DNA from: Romboutsia sedimentorum
GTDB lineage: Bacteria; Bacillota; Clostridia; Peptostreptococcales; Peptostreptococcaceae
Length of the DNA: 64,000 nucleotides
Assembly: GCF_030131845.1 (NCBI RefSeq)
Contig: NZ_JASKYM010000010.1
Coordinates: 1-64,000 of the forward strand
Direction of reading: 5' to 3'
Translations under genes and position numbers: made by a program
Shown here: piece by piece, positions 8,161-19,315 of the stretch
Numbering within the stretch: the first letter of the stretch is position 1
Layout: every line of letters begins with the position of its first letter
Notes under the pieces: model-generated
Told to the model about the DNA's origin: nothing
The model's database searches: none
The model's input: the letters and a program-made list of their open reading frames with translations, nothing else

Positions 8161-9951
8161 TTATTCTTTATCAGCTATATCAACCTTTATGCATAACTCG
8201 TTTAATTGAGCATCTTCAGCAACTGCTGGAGCATTTGTCATTGGACAAACTGCACTTTGGTTTTTAGGGAACGCTATAACATCTTTGATGTTAGTAGTTC
8301 CAGCAAGTATCATTACTAGTCTATCAAGACCAAATGCTATACCTGCATGAGGAGGAGTTCCATATTTAAATGCATCTAATAAGAAACCAAATTTCTCGTT
8401 AGCTTCTTCTTCACTCATTCCTAATGCTTTGAACATTTTTTGTTGAACGTCAGCGTTAAATATTCTAACACTTCCTCCACCTACTTCATATCCATTTATA
8501 ACTATATCGTAAGCTTTAGCTCTTAGAGATGCTTTGTCGTCTCCTTCTAATCTTTCTATATCTTCATCTAATGGTGATGTGAATGGGTGATGTTTAGCTA
8601 CCATTCTTCCATTTTCTTCGTCTTCTTCAAATACAGGGAACTCAGTTACCCATAACATATTGTAAACACTGTTATCTAACATATCAAGTCTTCTTGCAAC
8701 TTCAAGTCTAACTTGACCTAATGAATCAAATACTACAGTATTTTTGTCAGCAACGAATAATAATAAGTCACCAGCTTGTGCATCCATTCTATCTAATATT
8801 GAAGTTAATTCTTCCTCACTAAAGAATTTAGCTATTGGAGAAGTTACTTCTCTGTTTTCACCAATTCTCATCCAAGCAAGACCTTTAGCTTTATAAGTCT
8901 TAGCATGACTTTCTATTTTACTTAATTGTTTTTTACTTATTGCTTCACTTTGTCCTTTAACGTTTATACCTCTAACACTCATGCCGTCTACTGTTGCATT
9001 TGCAAATACTCCAAATCCACAAGTTTTAACTAAGTCAGATATATCAGTTAATTCAAATCCAAATCTAGTATCTGGCTTATCAGAACCATATCTTTGCATA
9101 GCTTCAGCATAAGTCATAACTGGAAGTGGAAGTGGTACTTCTACATTTAAAGTTTCTTTAAATATTGTTTGAACCATTTTTTCCATTATATTCATAACGT
9201 CTTGTTGCTCAACAAAACTCATTTCACAGTCTATTTGAGTAAACTCAGGCTGTCTGTCTGCTCTTAAGTCTTCATCTCTGAAACACTTAACTATTTGGAA
9301 GTATCTATCCATACCACTTACCATTAATAATTGTTTAAATAATTGTGGTGATTGAGGTAGTGCATAGAATTTACCTTCGTTAACTCTACTTGGTACTAAG
9401 TAATCTCTAGCACCTTCTGGAGTTGGTTTTATTAAGAAAGGTGTTTCTATTTCATAGAAATTATTTGAAGATAAATAGTTTCTAACAATGTTAGCTACTC
9501 TACTTCTTAACATTAAAGTCTTTTGCATAGATGGCTTTCTTAAGTCTAAATATCTATATTTTAATCTTAATTCTTCAGATACATTGTCATCATCTTTTAT
9601 GTATATTGGTGGTGTTTCTGATTTATTTAATATTCTAAGTTCGCTAGCAACTATTTCTATATCACCAGTTGGCATATTAGGGTTTTTAGATGATCTCTCA
9701 GAAACCTTACCCTTTAGTGCTATAACAAATTCAGAACCTAATTTTTCTGCTTTTGAAAATGCAGTAGCATCTACATCAGTATCAAATATTATTTGGCATA
9801 ATCCACTTCTGTCTCTTAAGTCAACAAATACTAGTCCACCTAAGTTTCTTTTCTTTTGTACCCATCCCATAAGTACAACTTCTTCATCAATGTTACTTTC
9901 TCTTAAATCCCCACAGTAGTGAGTTCTTTTTAATCCATTTAGAGTCTCCAT
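8161..9951 (-). CDS. aspS: Aspartyl-tRNA synthetase
   Basis: A 596-residue class II synthetase of bacterial type. The N-terminal OB-fold anticodon-binding domain includes MGWVQKKRNLGGLVFVDLRD. Motif 2 is in CFRDEDLRADRQPEFTQID. The bacterial GAD insertion follows, and motif 3 is GIAFGLDRLVMIL near the end. It charges tRNA-Asp. It is the last gene of a hemZ-hisS-aspS run; GGGAGATC precedes the ATG and 20 bases separate it from hisS. No T-box leader is visible upstream of it. Length and motifs are full. Confidence 0.97.
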   Translation of the reverse strand: METLNGLKRTHYCGDLRESNIDEEVVLMGWVQKKRNLGGLVFVDLRDRSGLCQIIFDTDVDATAFSKAEKLGSEFVIALKGKVSERSSKNPNMPTGDIEIVASELRILNKSETPPIYIKDDDNVSEELRLKYRYLDLRKPSMQKTLMLRSRVANIVRNYLSSNNFYEIETPFLIKPTPEGARDYLVPSRVNEGKFYALPQSPQLFKQLLMVSGMDRYFQIVKCFRDEDLRADRQPEFTQIDCEMSFVEQQDVMNIMEKMVQTIFKETLNVEVPLPLPVMTYAEAMQRYGSDKPDTRFGFELTDISDLVKTCGFGVFANATVDGMSVRGINVKGQSEAISKKQLSKIESHAKTYKAKGLAWMRIGENREVTSPIAKFFSEEELTSILDRMDAQAGDLLLFVADKNTVVFDSLGQVRLEVARRLDMLDNSVYNMLWVTEFPVFEEDEENGRMVAKHHPFTSPLDEDIERLEGDDKASLRAKAYDIVINGYEVGGGSVRIFNADVQQKMFKALGMSEEEANEKFGFLLDAFKYGTPPHAGIAFGLDRLVMILAGTTNIKDVIAFPKNQSAVCPMTNAPAVAEDAQLNELCIKVDIADKE

Positions 9952-9971
9952 GTAAGATCTCCCTCCAATTT

Positions 9972-11234
9972 TTATAATCTATCTTGTAATTCTTTAACTA
10001 TTTCACTTAATTTTATAGTAGTTTGTTCTGATGTAGCCATGTTTTTAAGTGTAGCAGTATCATTAGCTAACTCATCATCACCTATAACTATTGTAAATTT
10101 AGAATTTATTTTATCAGAGTATTTAAACTGAGCTTTAATACTTCTATCTAAGTGATCATTTTCTGAACTTATATGATTATATCTTAAATCCTTAAGTATT
10201 TTAAAGCTTTTTATTTTAGCTGCTTCTCCAATTGTTGCTATATATATATCAGTAGCTTGTGGATTTTTTATTTCTATGTTGTTGTTTTCAAGAGTTAATA
10301 ATAATCTCTCAGCGCCTATTGCAAATCCTATTCCACTTAATCCTTTAGGTCCACCTAGTTGCTCTACAAGTCCATCATATCTTCCACCACCACAAACTGT
10401 ACTTTGAGATCCTATATCATTAGATATTATTTCAAAAGCAGTTTTTTTGTAGTAATCAAGTCCTCTAACTATAGTTTTATCAACTACAAAGTTTACGTCC
10501 ATTTCAGTTAGGTACTCTTTTACTTTATCAAAGTGAGTAGAACAATCTTCACATAAATGGTCTATCATGAAAGGTATATCCTTTATGTTTTCTTGACATG
10601 TAGGATTTTTACAATCTATAACTCTCATAGGGTTTTTGTCTTTTCTATCTAAGCAAGTTTCACATAATACATCAACTTTTGAATCTAAGTATTCTTTTAA
10701 TTTAGCATTGTATTTTTCTCTACAAGTTGGACATCCAACAGAGTTTATACTAACTGCTAAGTCTTTAAGACCAACTTCATTGAAAAATTGTACAGCTAAA
10801 GCTATAACTTCTGCATCTATTGAAGGCTTATCGCTTCCTAGTGCTTCTATTCCAAATTGATGGAATTGTCTTTGTCTTCCTGCTTGTGGTCTTTCGTATC
10901 TAAAGCAAGGAGTCATATAAAACAACTTTGTTGGTTGAGTATCAGCATATAACTTATTTTCGATAAATGCTCTAACAACACCAGCAGTTCCTTCTGGCTT
11001 TAGTGTTATGTCTCTTTCACCTTTATCCTTAAAAGAATACATTTCCTTTTGTACTATATCTGTAGTATCTCCTACACTTCTTTTAAATAATTCTGTATGT
11101 TCAAATACTGGAGTTCTCATTTCTTCGTATCCAAATAATGAACAAACTTCTCTAAATTTATTTTCTACATAATTCCATTTGTATGCTTCTTTTGGAGTTA
11201 TGTCCTTAGTTCCTCTTGGGGCTTTAGTTAACAT
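9972..11234 (-). CDS. hisS: Histidyl-tRNA synthetase
   Basis: A 420-residue class II enzyme. It starts with APRGTKDITP and has the RYERPQAGRQRQFHQFG motif 2, the VVDKTIVRGLDYYKKTAFEI region and the GFAIGAERLL motif 3. A C-terminal anticodon-binding domain begins near residue 325. A small Cys-rich insertion (CPTCR, CETC, CQEN, CEDC; about 180-230) is present, as in many clostridial HisRS. The start overlaps the end of hemZ by 11 bases. Confidence 0.96.
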   Translation of the reverse strand: MLTKAPRGTKDITPKEAYKWNYVENKFREVCSLFGYEEMRTPVFEHTELFKRSVGDTTDIVQKEMYSFKDKGERDITLKPEGTAGVVRAFIENKLYADTQPTKLFYMTPCFRYERPQAGRQRQFHQFGIEALGSDKPSIDAEVIALAVQFFNEVGLKDLAVSINSVGCPTCREKYNAKLKEYLDSKVDVLCETCLDRKDKNPMRVIDCKNPTCQENIKDIPFMIDHLCEDCSTHFDKVKEYLTEMDVNFVVDKTIVRGLDYYKKTAFEIISNDIGSQSTVCGGGRYDGLVEQLGGPKGLSGIGFAIGAERLLLTLENNNIEIKNPQATDIYIATIGEAAKIKSFKILKDLRYNHISSENDHLDRSIKAQFKYSDKINSKFTIVIGDDELANDTATLKNMATSEQTTIKLSEIVKELQDRL

Positions 11235-12696
11235 TTTGGTATATCTCCTTTCTCTTTCTCTCTATCATTTCATCTACTCTATCTATATATTGCTCAACAT
11301 TTTTAACATTGTCTACTCTTTCGATTCTATCTTCATCAACATATACAAACTTAGAAATAGAACCTGCTCCTACTGCGTAGTTACTTTGCTTTTCTTCCAT
11401 AATTTGAATGTTATATATACATTCATATCCTTCTTTAGCATAACCTATGTTTTCTAAATTACCTAACATATGCTTTTGACGATACATATAATATGGATTA
11501 AGATTCATATCTTTAGCGTATTTCATTGATAAATCTATCATTTTTATCATTTCTTCATATTGTGTAAGTTCATAGTTATCAATATCTTCTTTTAGCTTCG
11601 ATGCTCTTTTTATTGCTAATGTATGAACTGTTAAACTCTCTGGAGAAAGTTCTTTTATAGCTTCTAAAGTCTTTCTAACCATTTCTAAGTCCTCATCAAC
11701 AAGACCTAGTATAATATCCATATTTATATTATCAAAACCTAAGTCCCTTGCCATATTAAAACATTCTACTATTTCAGAAACATTATGAGCTCTACCTATT
11801 TTTTCTAAAGTTTCATCGTTCATAGTTTGAGGATTTATACTAATTCTACTTACATTGTGTTTTTTAAGAACTTCTAATTTTCCTTTAGTTATAGAGTCTG
11901 GTCTTCCAGCTTCTACTGTGAATTCTTTTATGTTGCTTAAATCCATTTCTGTAAATAAAGCAGTTATTAAAGTATCCATTTCATCTTCGTCTAAAGTAGT
12001 TGGAGTTCCTCCACCTATGTATAGAGTTTCTATTTCTTTATTAGTATCTTTTATTATTTTAGCTAGTCCCTTTATTTCTTCTATAAGCTTATTAACATAT
12101 TCTGCTTTTAAGTGTCCAAAAGTTTTTAGTGGATTTGCTGGGAATGAACAGTAATAACATCTTGTAGGACAAAATGGTATGCTTACATATAAAGAAACCT
12201 TATTTTTGTCTATTGGATACATAAATACTCTTTCTCTATTTGCAATGTTAAGAGCTAAATCTATTTTTTCGTCCATTATATAATACTTTTCTTTTAAGAT
12301 TTGTCTTATAGATTCTTCATCAATTCCCTTATCTAATAAAGTATGAACTATCTTAACAGGTCTTATACCTGTTAGGATTCCCCAAGGTACATAAGTGTTT
12401 AATCTGTTTTGTAATACCTTAAATATAGTTCTTTTTATAGTTTCTTTAGTGATTTTCTTTAATGATTGCTCATCTAAACCTTTTATGTTTACATGATCTG
12501 CAAATTCGTATTTTAATTCATAGTTTTCATAGTATTTTGTTTTTGCTATTAATGTATCGTTATAAACATAAAGTACATTTTCTAAAATTCTTCCAAAACT
12601 TTTTTCTTCTATAAATTCAAATTGAGCAGTGAATAATTTTATCAATTCAGCTACTTCATATTTGTAATCATGTCCTTTTAAAATTACACCTATCAT
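11224..12696 (-). CDS. hemZ: HemZ-type radical SAM coproporphyrinogen III dehydrogenase homologue
   Basis: A 490-residue radical SAM protein with the cluster motif C176-x3-C180-x2-C183 (PFCPTRCYYC), preceded by a roughly 170-residue N-terminal extension typical of HemZ. The family relates to HemN, oxygen-independent oxidation of coproporphyrinogen III in haem synthesis. In clostridia without full haem synthesis its true substrate is open. It overlaps hisS and so heads the hemZ-hisS-aspS unit. The 130 bases upstream carry two TCACG/CGTGA palindromes. Confidence 0.88.
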   Translation of the reverse strand: MIGVILKGHDYKYEVAELIKLFTAQFEFIEEKSFGRILENVLYVYNDTLIAKTKYYENYELKYEFADHVNIKGLDEQSLKKITKETIKRTIFKVLQNRLNTYVPWGILTGIRPVKIVHTLLDKGIDEESIRQILKEKYYIMDEKIDLALNIANRERVFMYPIDKNKVSLYVSIPFCPTRCYYCSFPANPLKTFGHLKAEYVNKLIEEIKGLAKIIKDTNKEIETLYIGGGTPTTLDEDEMDTLITALFTEMDLSNIKEFTVEAGRPDSITKGKLEVLKKHNVSRISINPQTMNDETLEKIGRAHNVSEIVECFNMARDLGFDNINMDIILGLVDEDLEMVRKTLEAIKELSPESLTVHTLAIKRASKLKEDIDNYELTQYEEMIKMIDLSMKYAKDMNLNPYYMYRQKHMLGNLENIGYAKEGYECIYNIQIMEEKQSNYAVGAGSISKFVYVDEDRIERVDNVKNVEQYIDRVDEMIERKRKEIYQNVN

Positions 12697-12736
12697 AATT
12701 TTGCTCCTTCTTTGACATATTAATTAATCTAAATTG

Positions 12737-12786
12737 TCACGTTATCGTGAAACTTTAATAAATGTATAAATATCACATTATCGTGA
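12737..12786. promoter_or_regulatory. Paired TCACG-N4-CGTGA palindromes upstream of hemZ
   Basis: TCACGTTATCGTGA (12737-12750) and TCACATTATCGTGA (12773-12786) lie 36 bases apart, centre to centre, between hemZ and the MBL hydrolase gene. The second is the centre of a larger near-palindrome, with arms AATAAATGTATAAA and TTTATACATTTATT, that may also terminate the upstream unit. A third copy of the motif occurs between ruvA and ruvB. I cannot name the binding protein. Confidence 0.45.
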
Positions 12787-12827
12787 ATTTTATACATTTA
12801 TTATTATAGGAGCAAATTTTTAATTTT

Positions 12828-13448
12828 TTATTTGCCCATATATGGATTACTTGATTTTTCTACTCCTAAAGTAGAGTGAGGTCCATGTCCTGGATATATT
12901 GTTATATTATCTTCATATTTAGATAATTTTTTAAGTGATTTTTCTATTTGCTTGAAATCTCCACTATAAAAATCTGTTCTACCTATGCTTCCAGCAAACA
13001 ATGTATCTCCTGTAAACATTTCATTTAAAACTCTTACACACATGCATCCCTTTGTATGCCCTGGTGTGTGTAGGAATGTTAATTTTAAGTTTCCTAATTT
13101 TAATTTATCTTTATCTTTAACGTATATATCTGCATCAAACTCTTGAGGTCCACATTGCATCATATAACTTAAATTTTTCTTATTATCTAAAAGTAATTCT
13201 TTTTCATCAATGTGAGCTACAACTTTTGCATTAGTTTTTGATTTTAGAGATTTTACACAACCTATATGATCTCCATGAGAATGAGTAAGTATTATATACT
13301 CTACTTCTAGCTTATTAGTTTTTAGGTAGTTTTGTATTTTTATCTCTGCACCACCTGGATCTATTATTGCACATTTGTTAGTTTCTTCATCAGTTAATAT
13401 ATATATATTTTCACCGAAACTAAGTTCAACAAATTTCTCTATTTTCAT
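12828..13448 (-). CDS. MBL-fold hydrolase (glyoxalase II-like)
   Basis: A 206-residue metallo-beta-lactamase-fold protein. It has the zinc motif THSHGDH (55-61), a later His in LHTPGHTKG, an Asp in GDTLFAGSIGR and a His in YPGHG. This is the small hydroxyacylglutathione hydrolase-like subfamily common in Firmicutes. The natural thioester or other substrate is not known. It lies 12 bases downstream of dtd and is probably cotranscribed with it and relA. Confidence 0.85.
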   Translation of the reverse strand: MKIEKFVELSFGENIYILTDEETNKCAIIDPGGAEIKIQNYLKTNKLEVEYIILTHSHGDHIGCVKSLKSKTNAKVVAHIDEKELLLDNKKNLSYMMQCGPQEFDADIYVKDKDKLKLGNLKLTFLHTPGHTKGCMCVRVLNEMFTGDTLFAGSIGRTDFYSGDFKQIEKSLKKLSKYEDNITIYPGHGPHSTLGVEKSSNPYMGK

Positions 13449-13460
13449 TTTTTAACCCCC

Positions 13461-13910
13461 TTAGAAACTCTTGTTTGATTCTAATAATATAGTAACTGGA
13501 CCATCATTAGTTAAGTCCACCATCATATGTGCACCAAACTCTCCAGTACCTACTACTATTTCTTGTGATTTTGCCTTTTTAATAAACTCTTCATAAAGTT
13601 TAGTTGCTAAATCCGGTCTTGCTGCATTTGAAAAACTTGGTCTTTTTCCTTTTCTGCAATCGCCATATAATGTAAATTGAGAAACTACTAATAATTCTCC
13701 ACCCACATCTTTTAAAGATAAATTCATTTTTTCATTTTCATCTTCAAATATTCTTAAATTCAATATTTTATCTATCATATAATCAACATCTTTAGATGTA
13801 TCTTCATGAGTTACTCCTAGTAAAACAAGTAGTCCTTTACTTATTTGCCCAGTAATATTATTATCTACAGTAACTTTAGAAGAAGATACTCTTTGAACAA
13901 CAGCTCTCAT
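13461..13910 (-). CDS. dtd: D-aminoacyl-tRNA deacylase
   Basis: A 149-residue Dtd with [16 protein letters not shown] at the start, the SQFTLYGD motif and the C-terminal GPVTILLES motif that contribute the active site between subunits. It removes D-amino acids (and glycine mischarged on tRNA-Ala) from tRNA. It sits 11 bases after relA, the common relA-dtd order in Firmicutes. Confidence 0.95.
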   Translation of the reverse strand: MRAVVQRVSSSKVTVDNNITGQISKGLLVLLGVTHEDTSKDVDYMIDKILNLRIFEDENEKMNLSLKDVGGELLVVSQFTLYGDCRKGKRPSFSNAARPDLATKLYEEFIKKAKSQEIVVGTGEFGAHMMVDLTNDGPVTILLESNKSF

Positions 13911-13921
13911 AATATTGCCTC

Positions 13922-16126
13922 CTAGTTTATAACTCTATAAATTTCTTCTACACCTGGTGTAGATTTAACTTTTTTCATAAGTAAATTTAATTCTTCTATA
14001 TCATTTACTTCAACTAATATGTTGACACTAACAATATTGTCTTTGCCTTTTCTTGCATTTATACCATTTAAACTCACCTTATCTACTGCAACTATATGAG
14101 TTATATCATTTATTATACCTTTTCTATCAACTGCTCTTATTTGTACTTCTGCTTCAAACTTGCCTTTATCTAAATTACTCCATGCTACATCTACTAATCT
14201 ATTTACAAAGAAATCTCCACTTAAATTAGCGTTAGGGCAATCAGTTCTATGAACTGCTACTCCTCTTCCTTTTGTAACATATCCTACTATCTTGTCTCCT
14301 GGAAGTGGATTACAACATTTTGCAAATCTAACTAATATATTATCTAATCCTTTTACTACAATTCCTTGCGATTTACTAGGTTTTCTTTTTTTCTTATATT
14401 CTTGGTCGCTTAAGTTATGCTTTTCAAAATCTTCTATAACTTGTTCCTTTTGAAGTTTTTTAACTTCTTTTTCATATAAATCTCTTATTTTAGGAACAAC
14501 TTGAGAGGCCATTATACCACCATATCCGATCGTAGCTACTAAATCCTCTACACTTGGCTGGTTGAATTGTTTAGATATTTGTTGGAAATATTTGTCTATA
14601 GAAGGATTTTTTAGAGGTAAGTTATATTTTTTAAATTCTTTTTCTAATATTAAATTACCACGTTCTAAGTTTTCTTCTCTTCTTTCTTTTTTAAACCATT
14701 GTCTGATTCTACTTTTAGCATTTGGCGTTTTTACAATGCTAAGCCAGTCTCTACTTGGTCCATTAGAATTTGCCGAAGTTAATATTTCTACTATATTTCC
14801 ATTTTGAAGTTTGTAATCAATAGTTACTATTCTTCCGTCAATTTTAGCTCCAACACATTTATTTCCTACGTTTGTGTGGACTCTGTATGCAAAGTCTATA
14901 GGAGTTGCTCCTGATGGAAGTTCAATTACGTCTCCCTTTGGTGTGAATACATACACTTGATTACTAAAAACATCATCTTTAAGTGCATCTAAAAATTCTT
15001 GTGGGTCTTTTAGGTCTTTTTCCCACTCCATCATTTGTCTTAACCATTGAAGTTTTTCTTCAATGTTAGGTTGTCTTTCATCATCATTGCCTTCTTTGTA
15101 TTTCCAGTGTGCTGCAATCCCGTATTCTGCAATATTATGCATTTCCTTAGTTCTTATCTGTATTTCTACAGGCTCTCCATCCGGTCCTATAACAGTAGTG
15201 TGTAAACTTTGATACATATTAGGCTTAGGCATAGCTATATAGTCTTTAAATCGACCTGGCATCGGCTTCCATAGCGTATGTACCATACCAAGTACTGCAT
15301 AACAATCTTTAACTGTACCTACAATTATTCTTACTGCTGTTAAATCATATATTTCTTCAAAGTCTTTGTGCTTATCTTTCATTTTGCTATATATACTATA
15401 AAAATGTTTAGGTCTTCCGTATACATTGCAGTCTATTTGAGCCACTTTAAACTTTCTATTAAGTATACTAAGCACATTTTTGATGTATGCTTCTCTTTGA
15501 CTTCTTTTTTTGGCTACTTTTTCTACTAAATCATAATAGCCTTCCATGTCTATATATCTAAGTGCTAAGTCTTCTAACTCCCATTTTATAGTAGAAATAC
15601 CTAGTCTATTAGCTATTCCTCCATAAATTTCAAGAGTTTCTTTTGCTTTAGATTTTGCTTTTTCAGGAGGCATAAATTTTAAAGTCCTCATATTATGAAG
15701 TCTATCTGCCAGCTTTATAAGTATAACTCTTATATCTTTAGCCATAGCTAAAAACATTTTTCTTAAATTTTCGGATTGAGTTTCTTCTTTGGATTGATAC
15801 TTAATTTGTCCAAGTTTTGTTACTCCATCTACTAAATCTGCTATCTCTTGTGAGAATTCTTTTTTTATGTCATCGTATGTATAGTCCGTATCTTCAACGA
15901 CATCATGTAAAAGTCCCGCAGCTATAGTTTCTATATCTAATTCCATTTCGCTCAGAATATTTGCTACTGCTACTGGATGAATAAAGTAAGGCTCCCCAGA
16001 TTTTCTAAACTGTCCTTCATGTGCAGATTTGCCAAAACAATAAGCCTTTTCTACTAAACTAACATCTGCATTCGGTGCATAGTCTCTTATTTTTTCTATT
16101 AATTCTAGTAATTCCTTATCATGCAT
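13922..16126 (-). CDS. relA: Bifunctional (p)ppGpp synthetase/hydrolase
   Basis: The 734-residue protein is a full-length RSH. The HD hydrolase domain has the [10 protein letters not shown] motif. The synthetase domain has [12 protein letters not shown] and [17 protein letters not shown] domain ([12 protein letters not shown]) and a C-terminal ACT domain follow. The complete HD motif supports both making and degrading the alarmone. I place the start at 16126, not at the longer ATG at 16159, because AGGTGG is suitably spaced before 16126 and nothing precedes 16159. Confidence 0.95.
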   Translation of the reverse strand: MHDKELLELIEKIRDYAPNADVSLVEKAYCFGKSAHEGQFRKSGEPYFIHPVAVANILSEMELDIETIAAGLLHDVVEDTDYTYDDIKKEFSQEIADLVDGVTKLGQIKYQSKEETQSENLRKMFLAMAKDIRVILIKLADRLHNMRTLKFMPPEKAKSKAKETLEIYGGIANRLGISTIKWELEDLALRYIDMEGYYDLVEKVAKKRSQREAYIKNVLSILNRKFKVAQIDCNVYGRPKHFYSIYSKMKDKHKDFEEIYDLTAVRIIVGTVKDCYAVLGMVHTLWKPMPGRFKDYIAMPKPNMYQSLHTTVIGPDGEPVEIQIRTKEMHNIAEYGIAAHWKYKEGNDDERQPNIEEKLQWLRQMMEWEKDLKDPQEFLDALKDDVFSNQVYVFTPKGDVIELPSGATPIDFAYRVHTNVGNKCVGAKIDGRIVTIDYKLQNGNIVEILTSANSNGPSRDWLSIVKTPNAKSRIRQWFKKERREENLERGNLILEKEFKKYNLPLKNPSIDKYFQQISKQFNQPSVEDLVATIGYGGIMASQVVPKIRDLYEKEVKKLQKEQVIEDFEKHNLSDQEYKKKRKPSKSQGIVVKGLDNILVRFAKCCNPLPGDKIVGYVTKGRGVAVHRTDCPNANLSGDFFVNRLVDVAWSNLDKGKFEAEVQIRAVDRKGIINDITHIVAVDKVSLNGINARKGKDNIVSVNILVEVNDIEELNLLMKKVKSTPGVEEIYRVIN

Positions 16127-16162
16127 AATACCACCTATTTTAAATATAAGATTCGCCATACT

Positions 16163-16203
16163 GATTTAAATTAATGATGTTAAATATTAACTTAAATCAG
16201 CTG
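16163..16203. promoter_or_regulatory. Dyad in the relA upstream region
   Basis: CTGATTTAAATTAA and TTAACTTAAATCAG form a 14-base inverted repeat with one mismatch directly upstream of relA. It is followed on the plus strand by a run of ten T, so it looks like a plus-direction terminator. No plus-strand gene reads into it, and it could equally be an operator or a leader structure for relA. Confidence 0.35.
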
Positions 16204-16230
16204 CGTTTTTTTTTAATATATATATATATT

Positions 16231-16259
16231 AAAATAGTTGGCAGCTTACCAACTATTTT
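16231..16259. terminator. Terminator after apt
   Basis: AAAATAGTTGG, a seven-base loop and CCAACTATTTT form an 11-pair stem directly after the apt stop on the minus strand. Confidence 0.85.
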
Positions 16260-16266
16260 TATATTA

Positions 16267-16779
16267 TTAGTATTTTAGTAGAGAATTAACATCGTATTTA
16301 GATAATTTTTCTCTTCCTTTTAAGGATTCTAATTCTATTAAAAATTGCATAGAAACTACTTCTCCACCTAATTTTTCTATAAGGTGTGCTGTTGCCTCCA
16401 TAGTTCCACCTGTAGCTAATAAATCGTCTACTATTGCTACTCTTTGGCCTGGCTTTATTGCATCTTTGTGCATTTGTAAAGTATCAGTTCCATATTCTAA
16501 GTCATACTCATAGCTTTCTGTTTCATGAGGTAATTTTCCAGGCTTTCTAACAGGAACAAATCCGATTCCCATTCCGTAAGCTACTGGTGTTCCCATTAAG
16601 AATCCTCTTGCTTCTGGTCCTACTATTACATCTACATTTTTGTCTTTTAAGTTTTTTATAAACTCATCAATTGTGAATTTAAAAGCTTCTCCATCTTGCA
16701 TTAATGTAGTTATGTCTTTAAATACAATACCTTCTTTTGGGAAATTCTCTACGTCTCTTATTACTTTTGTTAAATCCAT
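16267..16779 (-). CDS. apt: Adenine phosphoribosyltransferase
   Basis: A 170-residue Apt. It has [14 protein letters not shown] at the start, [10 protein letters not shown], and the PRPP loop [13 protein letters not shown] near residue 113. It makes AMP from adenine and PRPP in purine salvage. It is 13 bases downstream of recJ. The recJ-apt-relA order is widely conserved in Firmicutes, though a terminator separates apt from relA here. Confidence 0.96.
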   Translation of the reverse strand: MDLTKVIRDVENFPKEGIVFKDITTLMQDGEAFKFTIDEFIKNLKDKNVDVIVGPEARGFLMGTPVAYGMGIGFVPVRKPGKLPHETESYEYDLEYGTDTLQMHKDAIKPGQRVAIVDDLLATGGTMEATAHLIEKLGGEVVSMQFLIELESLKGREKLSKYDVNSLLKY

Positions 16780-16792
16780 ATTTGGACTCCTC

Positions 16793-19303
16793 CTAATAGC
16801 TTTGTTTATATTCTTTGCTTAATTCATTTAAATTATTAAGTATCTTACTTTCATTTAAATTTAGCTTTTTGTCTGGCTTTGGCAATAAATTTATACATAT
16901 AGATTTTATTTTTAATACTTCATCGTATTTAAAATCAAAATCTAATAATGACAGTTCTTTAAAAACTTTTATTATTGTAAATAATTTTAAAGGCGTAGTG
17001 TTAAACACACCTTTGATGTCTACTAAATTTACTTCTAGATTTTTTTGAATCAAAGCTATTTTATAAACTACTTTAAATTCTTCTCTATCTGGAATCAAAT
17101 TATCTATAACATTATTTAAGTATAATAAATCCGATTTATTATAATATTTAATAATTGAGCTTTCATTATTCGCATTTTTACATAAATAAGAATATTCACC
17201 CATATTATATAAATAATCATAAAGAATAATATTATTATATCTTTTTACGTCTATTTTATCAATATTTGGAGAAAATATAAGTTGAAGTTTGTCATTTTTA
17301 GTATTAATAACATTGTAATTTATATCAAATCCACTACATTTCTCTTCATCTATTAAGGATATGTCTGATAATGCTCTATAAAATCCATTTATAGTGTTGG
17401 TGATAACTAACGTATTTTTGTTAAGATAATCAAATATGTTTATATTTTTTGTTTCATTTATACATTCATCTATATCTTCATTTTTAAATTTTTCACATAT
17501 TGCTTTTTCATCTATCTGTCCTAAATTATATAAGTTATCAACATCTGGAATGATTTTAGAGAATAATTCTACAGTCTTTTCATTAGCATATGGATTTTTA
17601 GGATGAGCTAACCTCATATCTTTAAGTAAAAATTGTACGCTTCTTTTACCCATAAAGTTATTTTCATCCAATTGGAATAATACATCTACTTTATCACCTT
17701 GATTATATCCAGATTTTAGATAAGCCATATTAAATCCTATACAACTATATGTTTTTTCTTTTTCTATAGTAAACTTTAAATGTTGTTTGTTTTTTCCAAT
17801 TACATTTATATTTTTTAATAATGCATCTCTTACTATAAATTTAGGGTTAGGGTTACTAAGCCCAAATGGTTCTAATTTATGAAGTTCTTCTATCAAATCT
17901 AAATCTATAGATTCTTCGCTTAGTTCATATTCTACATTAACATTTTCGATTAAATCTTCTTCATTTAATTCATATTTAGCAAATTGATTTACTTCATATG
18001 ATAAATCTTCTATTTTGTTACTATCTAGGGCTAGGCCTGCTGCTTGGTCGTGTCCTCCAAATTTATTTAATAAATCTTTAGACTCTACTAACGCATCAAA
18101 TATGCTAAATCCTTTTATCGACCTTGCTGAACCTGTAGCTTCACCATCTTCTATTGTTAGTAATATAGTTGGTTTGTAGTATTTTTCTGTAAGTTTGGAT
18201 GCTACTATTCCTATAATTCCATGTTGCCAACCTTCTTTGGCTATCACTAGCACTTTATCATCTTTATACTTTTCATTACTTTCTATGATAGCTTCTGCTT
18301 CTTGATACATTTTAGCTTCTATTAATTGTCTTTCGTTGTTTTTATCTTCTAGCATATTTGCTATTTCTTTTGCTTTTGATTGGTTTTTAGTTGTAAACAA
18401 TTCTACACCTAACTTTGAATATCCAAGTCTTCCACTTGCATTTATTCTAGGTCCTATCGCAAATGCTATATGTGAAGATTTTATTTTGTCACTTTCTACA
18501 CCACAAACTTTAATTAACTCTTTTAGTCCTATGTTTTTGCATTCACTCATTAGCTTCAATCCGTTTTTTACTAGTATTCTGTTTTCGTCTTTTAAAGGCA
18601 CGATATCACAAATAGTGGCTAGGGTTACTATTTCTATGTAATTATATAAGCTAGTTTTAAATTCTTCTTTTGCTGTAAGTGCTTGTATAAGTTTAAATGC
18701 AACGCCACATCCACATAGCATATCAAATGGATAATTACAATCTTCTTGTTTTTGGTTTATAACTGCATAAGCATTAGGTATTTCACTTTGACATTCGTGG
18801 TGGTCAGTTATTATAACATCAAATCCTAATTCATTTGCAAGGTCTATTTCTTTTACAGATGTAATCCCACAGTCTACACTTATCATTAAGTTACAACCTT
18901 GTGAGTGTATGTGTTTTATAGATTCTTCATTTATACCATATCCTTCTTCTAGTCTATTTGGAATATAGTAGTTTATCGGATAATTTATTGAATCAAAATA
19001 TATACAAAGTATTGATGTTGATGATACCCCATCTACATCATAATCCCCATAAATCCATATGTTTTCATTGTTTTTTATTGCTTTTTTTATTCTATCTACT
19101 GCTTTTTTCATGTCTTTCATCAAAAATGGATCTCTAAGGTATTCTAAAGATGGATTCATAAATATCTCTGCATCTTTTTCATTATCTATATATCTATTTT
19201 TAAGTATTTGACTAATCTGTGGAGAAATTTTAAGCTTTTTACTTAAATCATTATCGTTAACACTTCCCATGTGTTTTAATGTCCATTTTTTATTAAAAAT
19301 CAA
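16793..19303 (-). CDS. recJ: Single-stranded-DNA exonuclease RecJ
   Basis: An 836-residue RecJ. It has DHH-phosphoesterase motifs ([18 protein letters not shown]), the DHHA1 domain with [13 protein letters not shown] and GGHDQAAGL, and an OB-fold near 460-560. The C-terminal about 260 residues are poorly conserved, Asn/Lys-rich and longer than in the E. coli enzyme, as in other clostridial RecJ proteins. It degrades single strands 5' to 3' in recombination and mismatch repair. It is 12 bases after the UbiB-like gene. Confidence 0.93.
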   Translation of the reverse strand: MIFNKKWTLKHMGSVNDNDLSKKLKISPQISQILKNRYIDNEKDAEIFMNPSLEYLRDPFLMKDMKKAVDRIKKAIKNNENIWIYGDYDVDGVSSTSILCIYFDSINYPINYYIPNRLEEGYGINEESIKHIHSQGCNLMISVDCGITSVKEIDLANELGFDVIITDHHECQSEIPNAYAVINQKQEDCNYPFDMLCGCGVAFKLIQALTAKEEFKTSLYNYIEIVTLATICDIVPLKDENRILVKNGLKLMSECKNIGLKELIKVCGVESDKIKSSHIAFAIGPRINASGRLGYSKLGVELFTTKNQSKAKEIANMLEDKNNERQLIEAKMYQEAEAIIESNEKYKDDKVLVIAKEGWQHGIIGIVASKLTEKYYKPTILLTIEDGEATGSARSIKGFSIFDALVESKDLLNKFGGHDQAAGLALDSNKIEDLSYEVNQFAKYELNEEDLIENVNVEYELSEESIDLDLIEELHKLEPFGLSNPNPKFIVRDALLKNINVIGKNKQHLKFTIEKEKTYSCIGFNMAYLKSGYNQGDKVDVLFQLDENNFMGKRSVQFLLKDMRLAHPKNPYANEKTVELFSKIIPDVDNLYNLGQIDEKAICEKFKNEDIDECINETKNINIFDYLNKNTLVITNTINGFYRALSDISLIDEEKCSGFDINYNVINTKNDKLQLIFSPNIDKIDVKRYNNIILYDYLYNMGEYSYLCKNANNESSIIKYYNKSDLLYLNNVIDNLIPDREEFKVVYKIALIQKNLEVNLVDIKGVFNTTPLKLFTIIKVFKELSLLDFDFKYDEVLKIKSICINLLPKPDKKLNLNESKILNNLNELSKEYKQSY

Positions 19304-19315
19304 ACATACTCACCT

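Noticed and set aside
8111-11234. T-box riboswitch for aspS/hisS
   Set aside because: No GGTGG-type antiterminator bulge or specifier stem is visible; the genes are packed directly behind hemZ.
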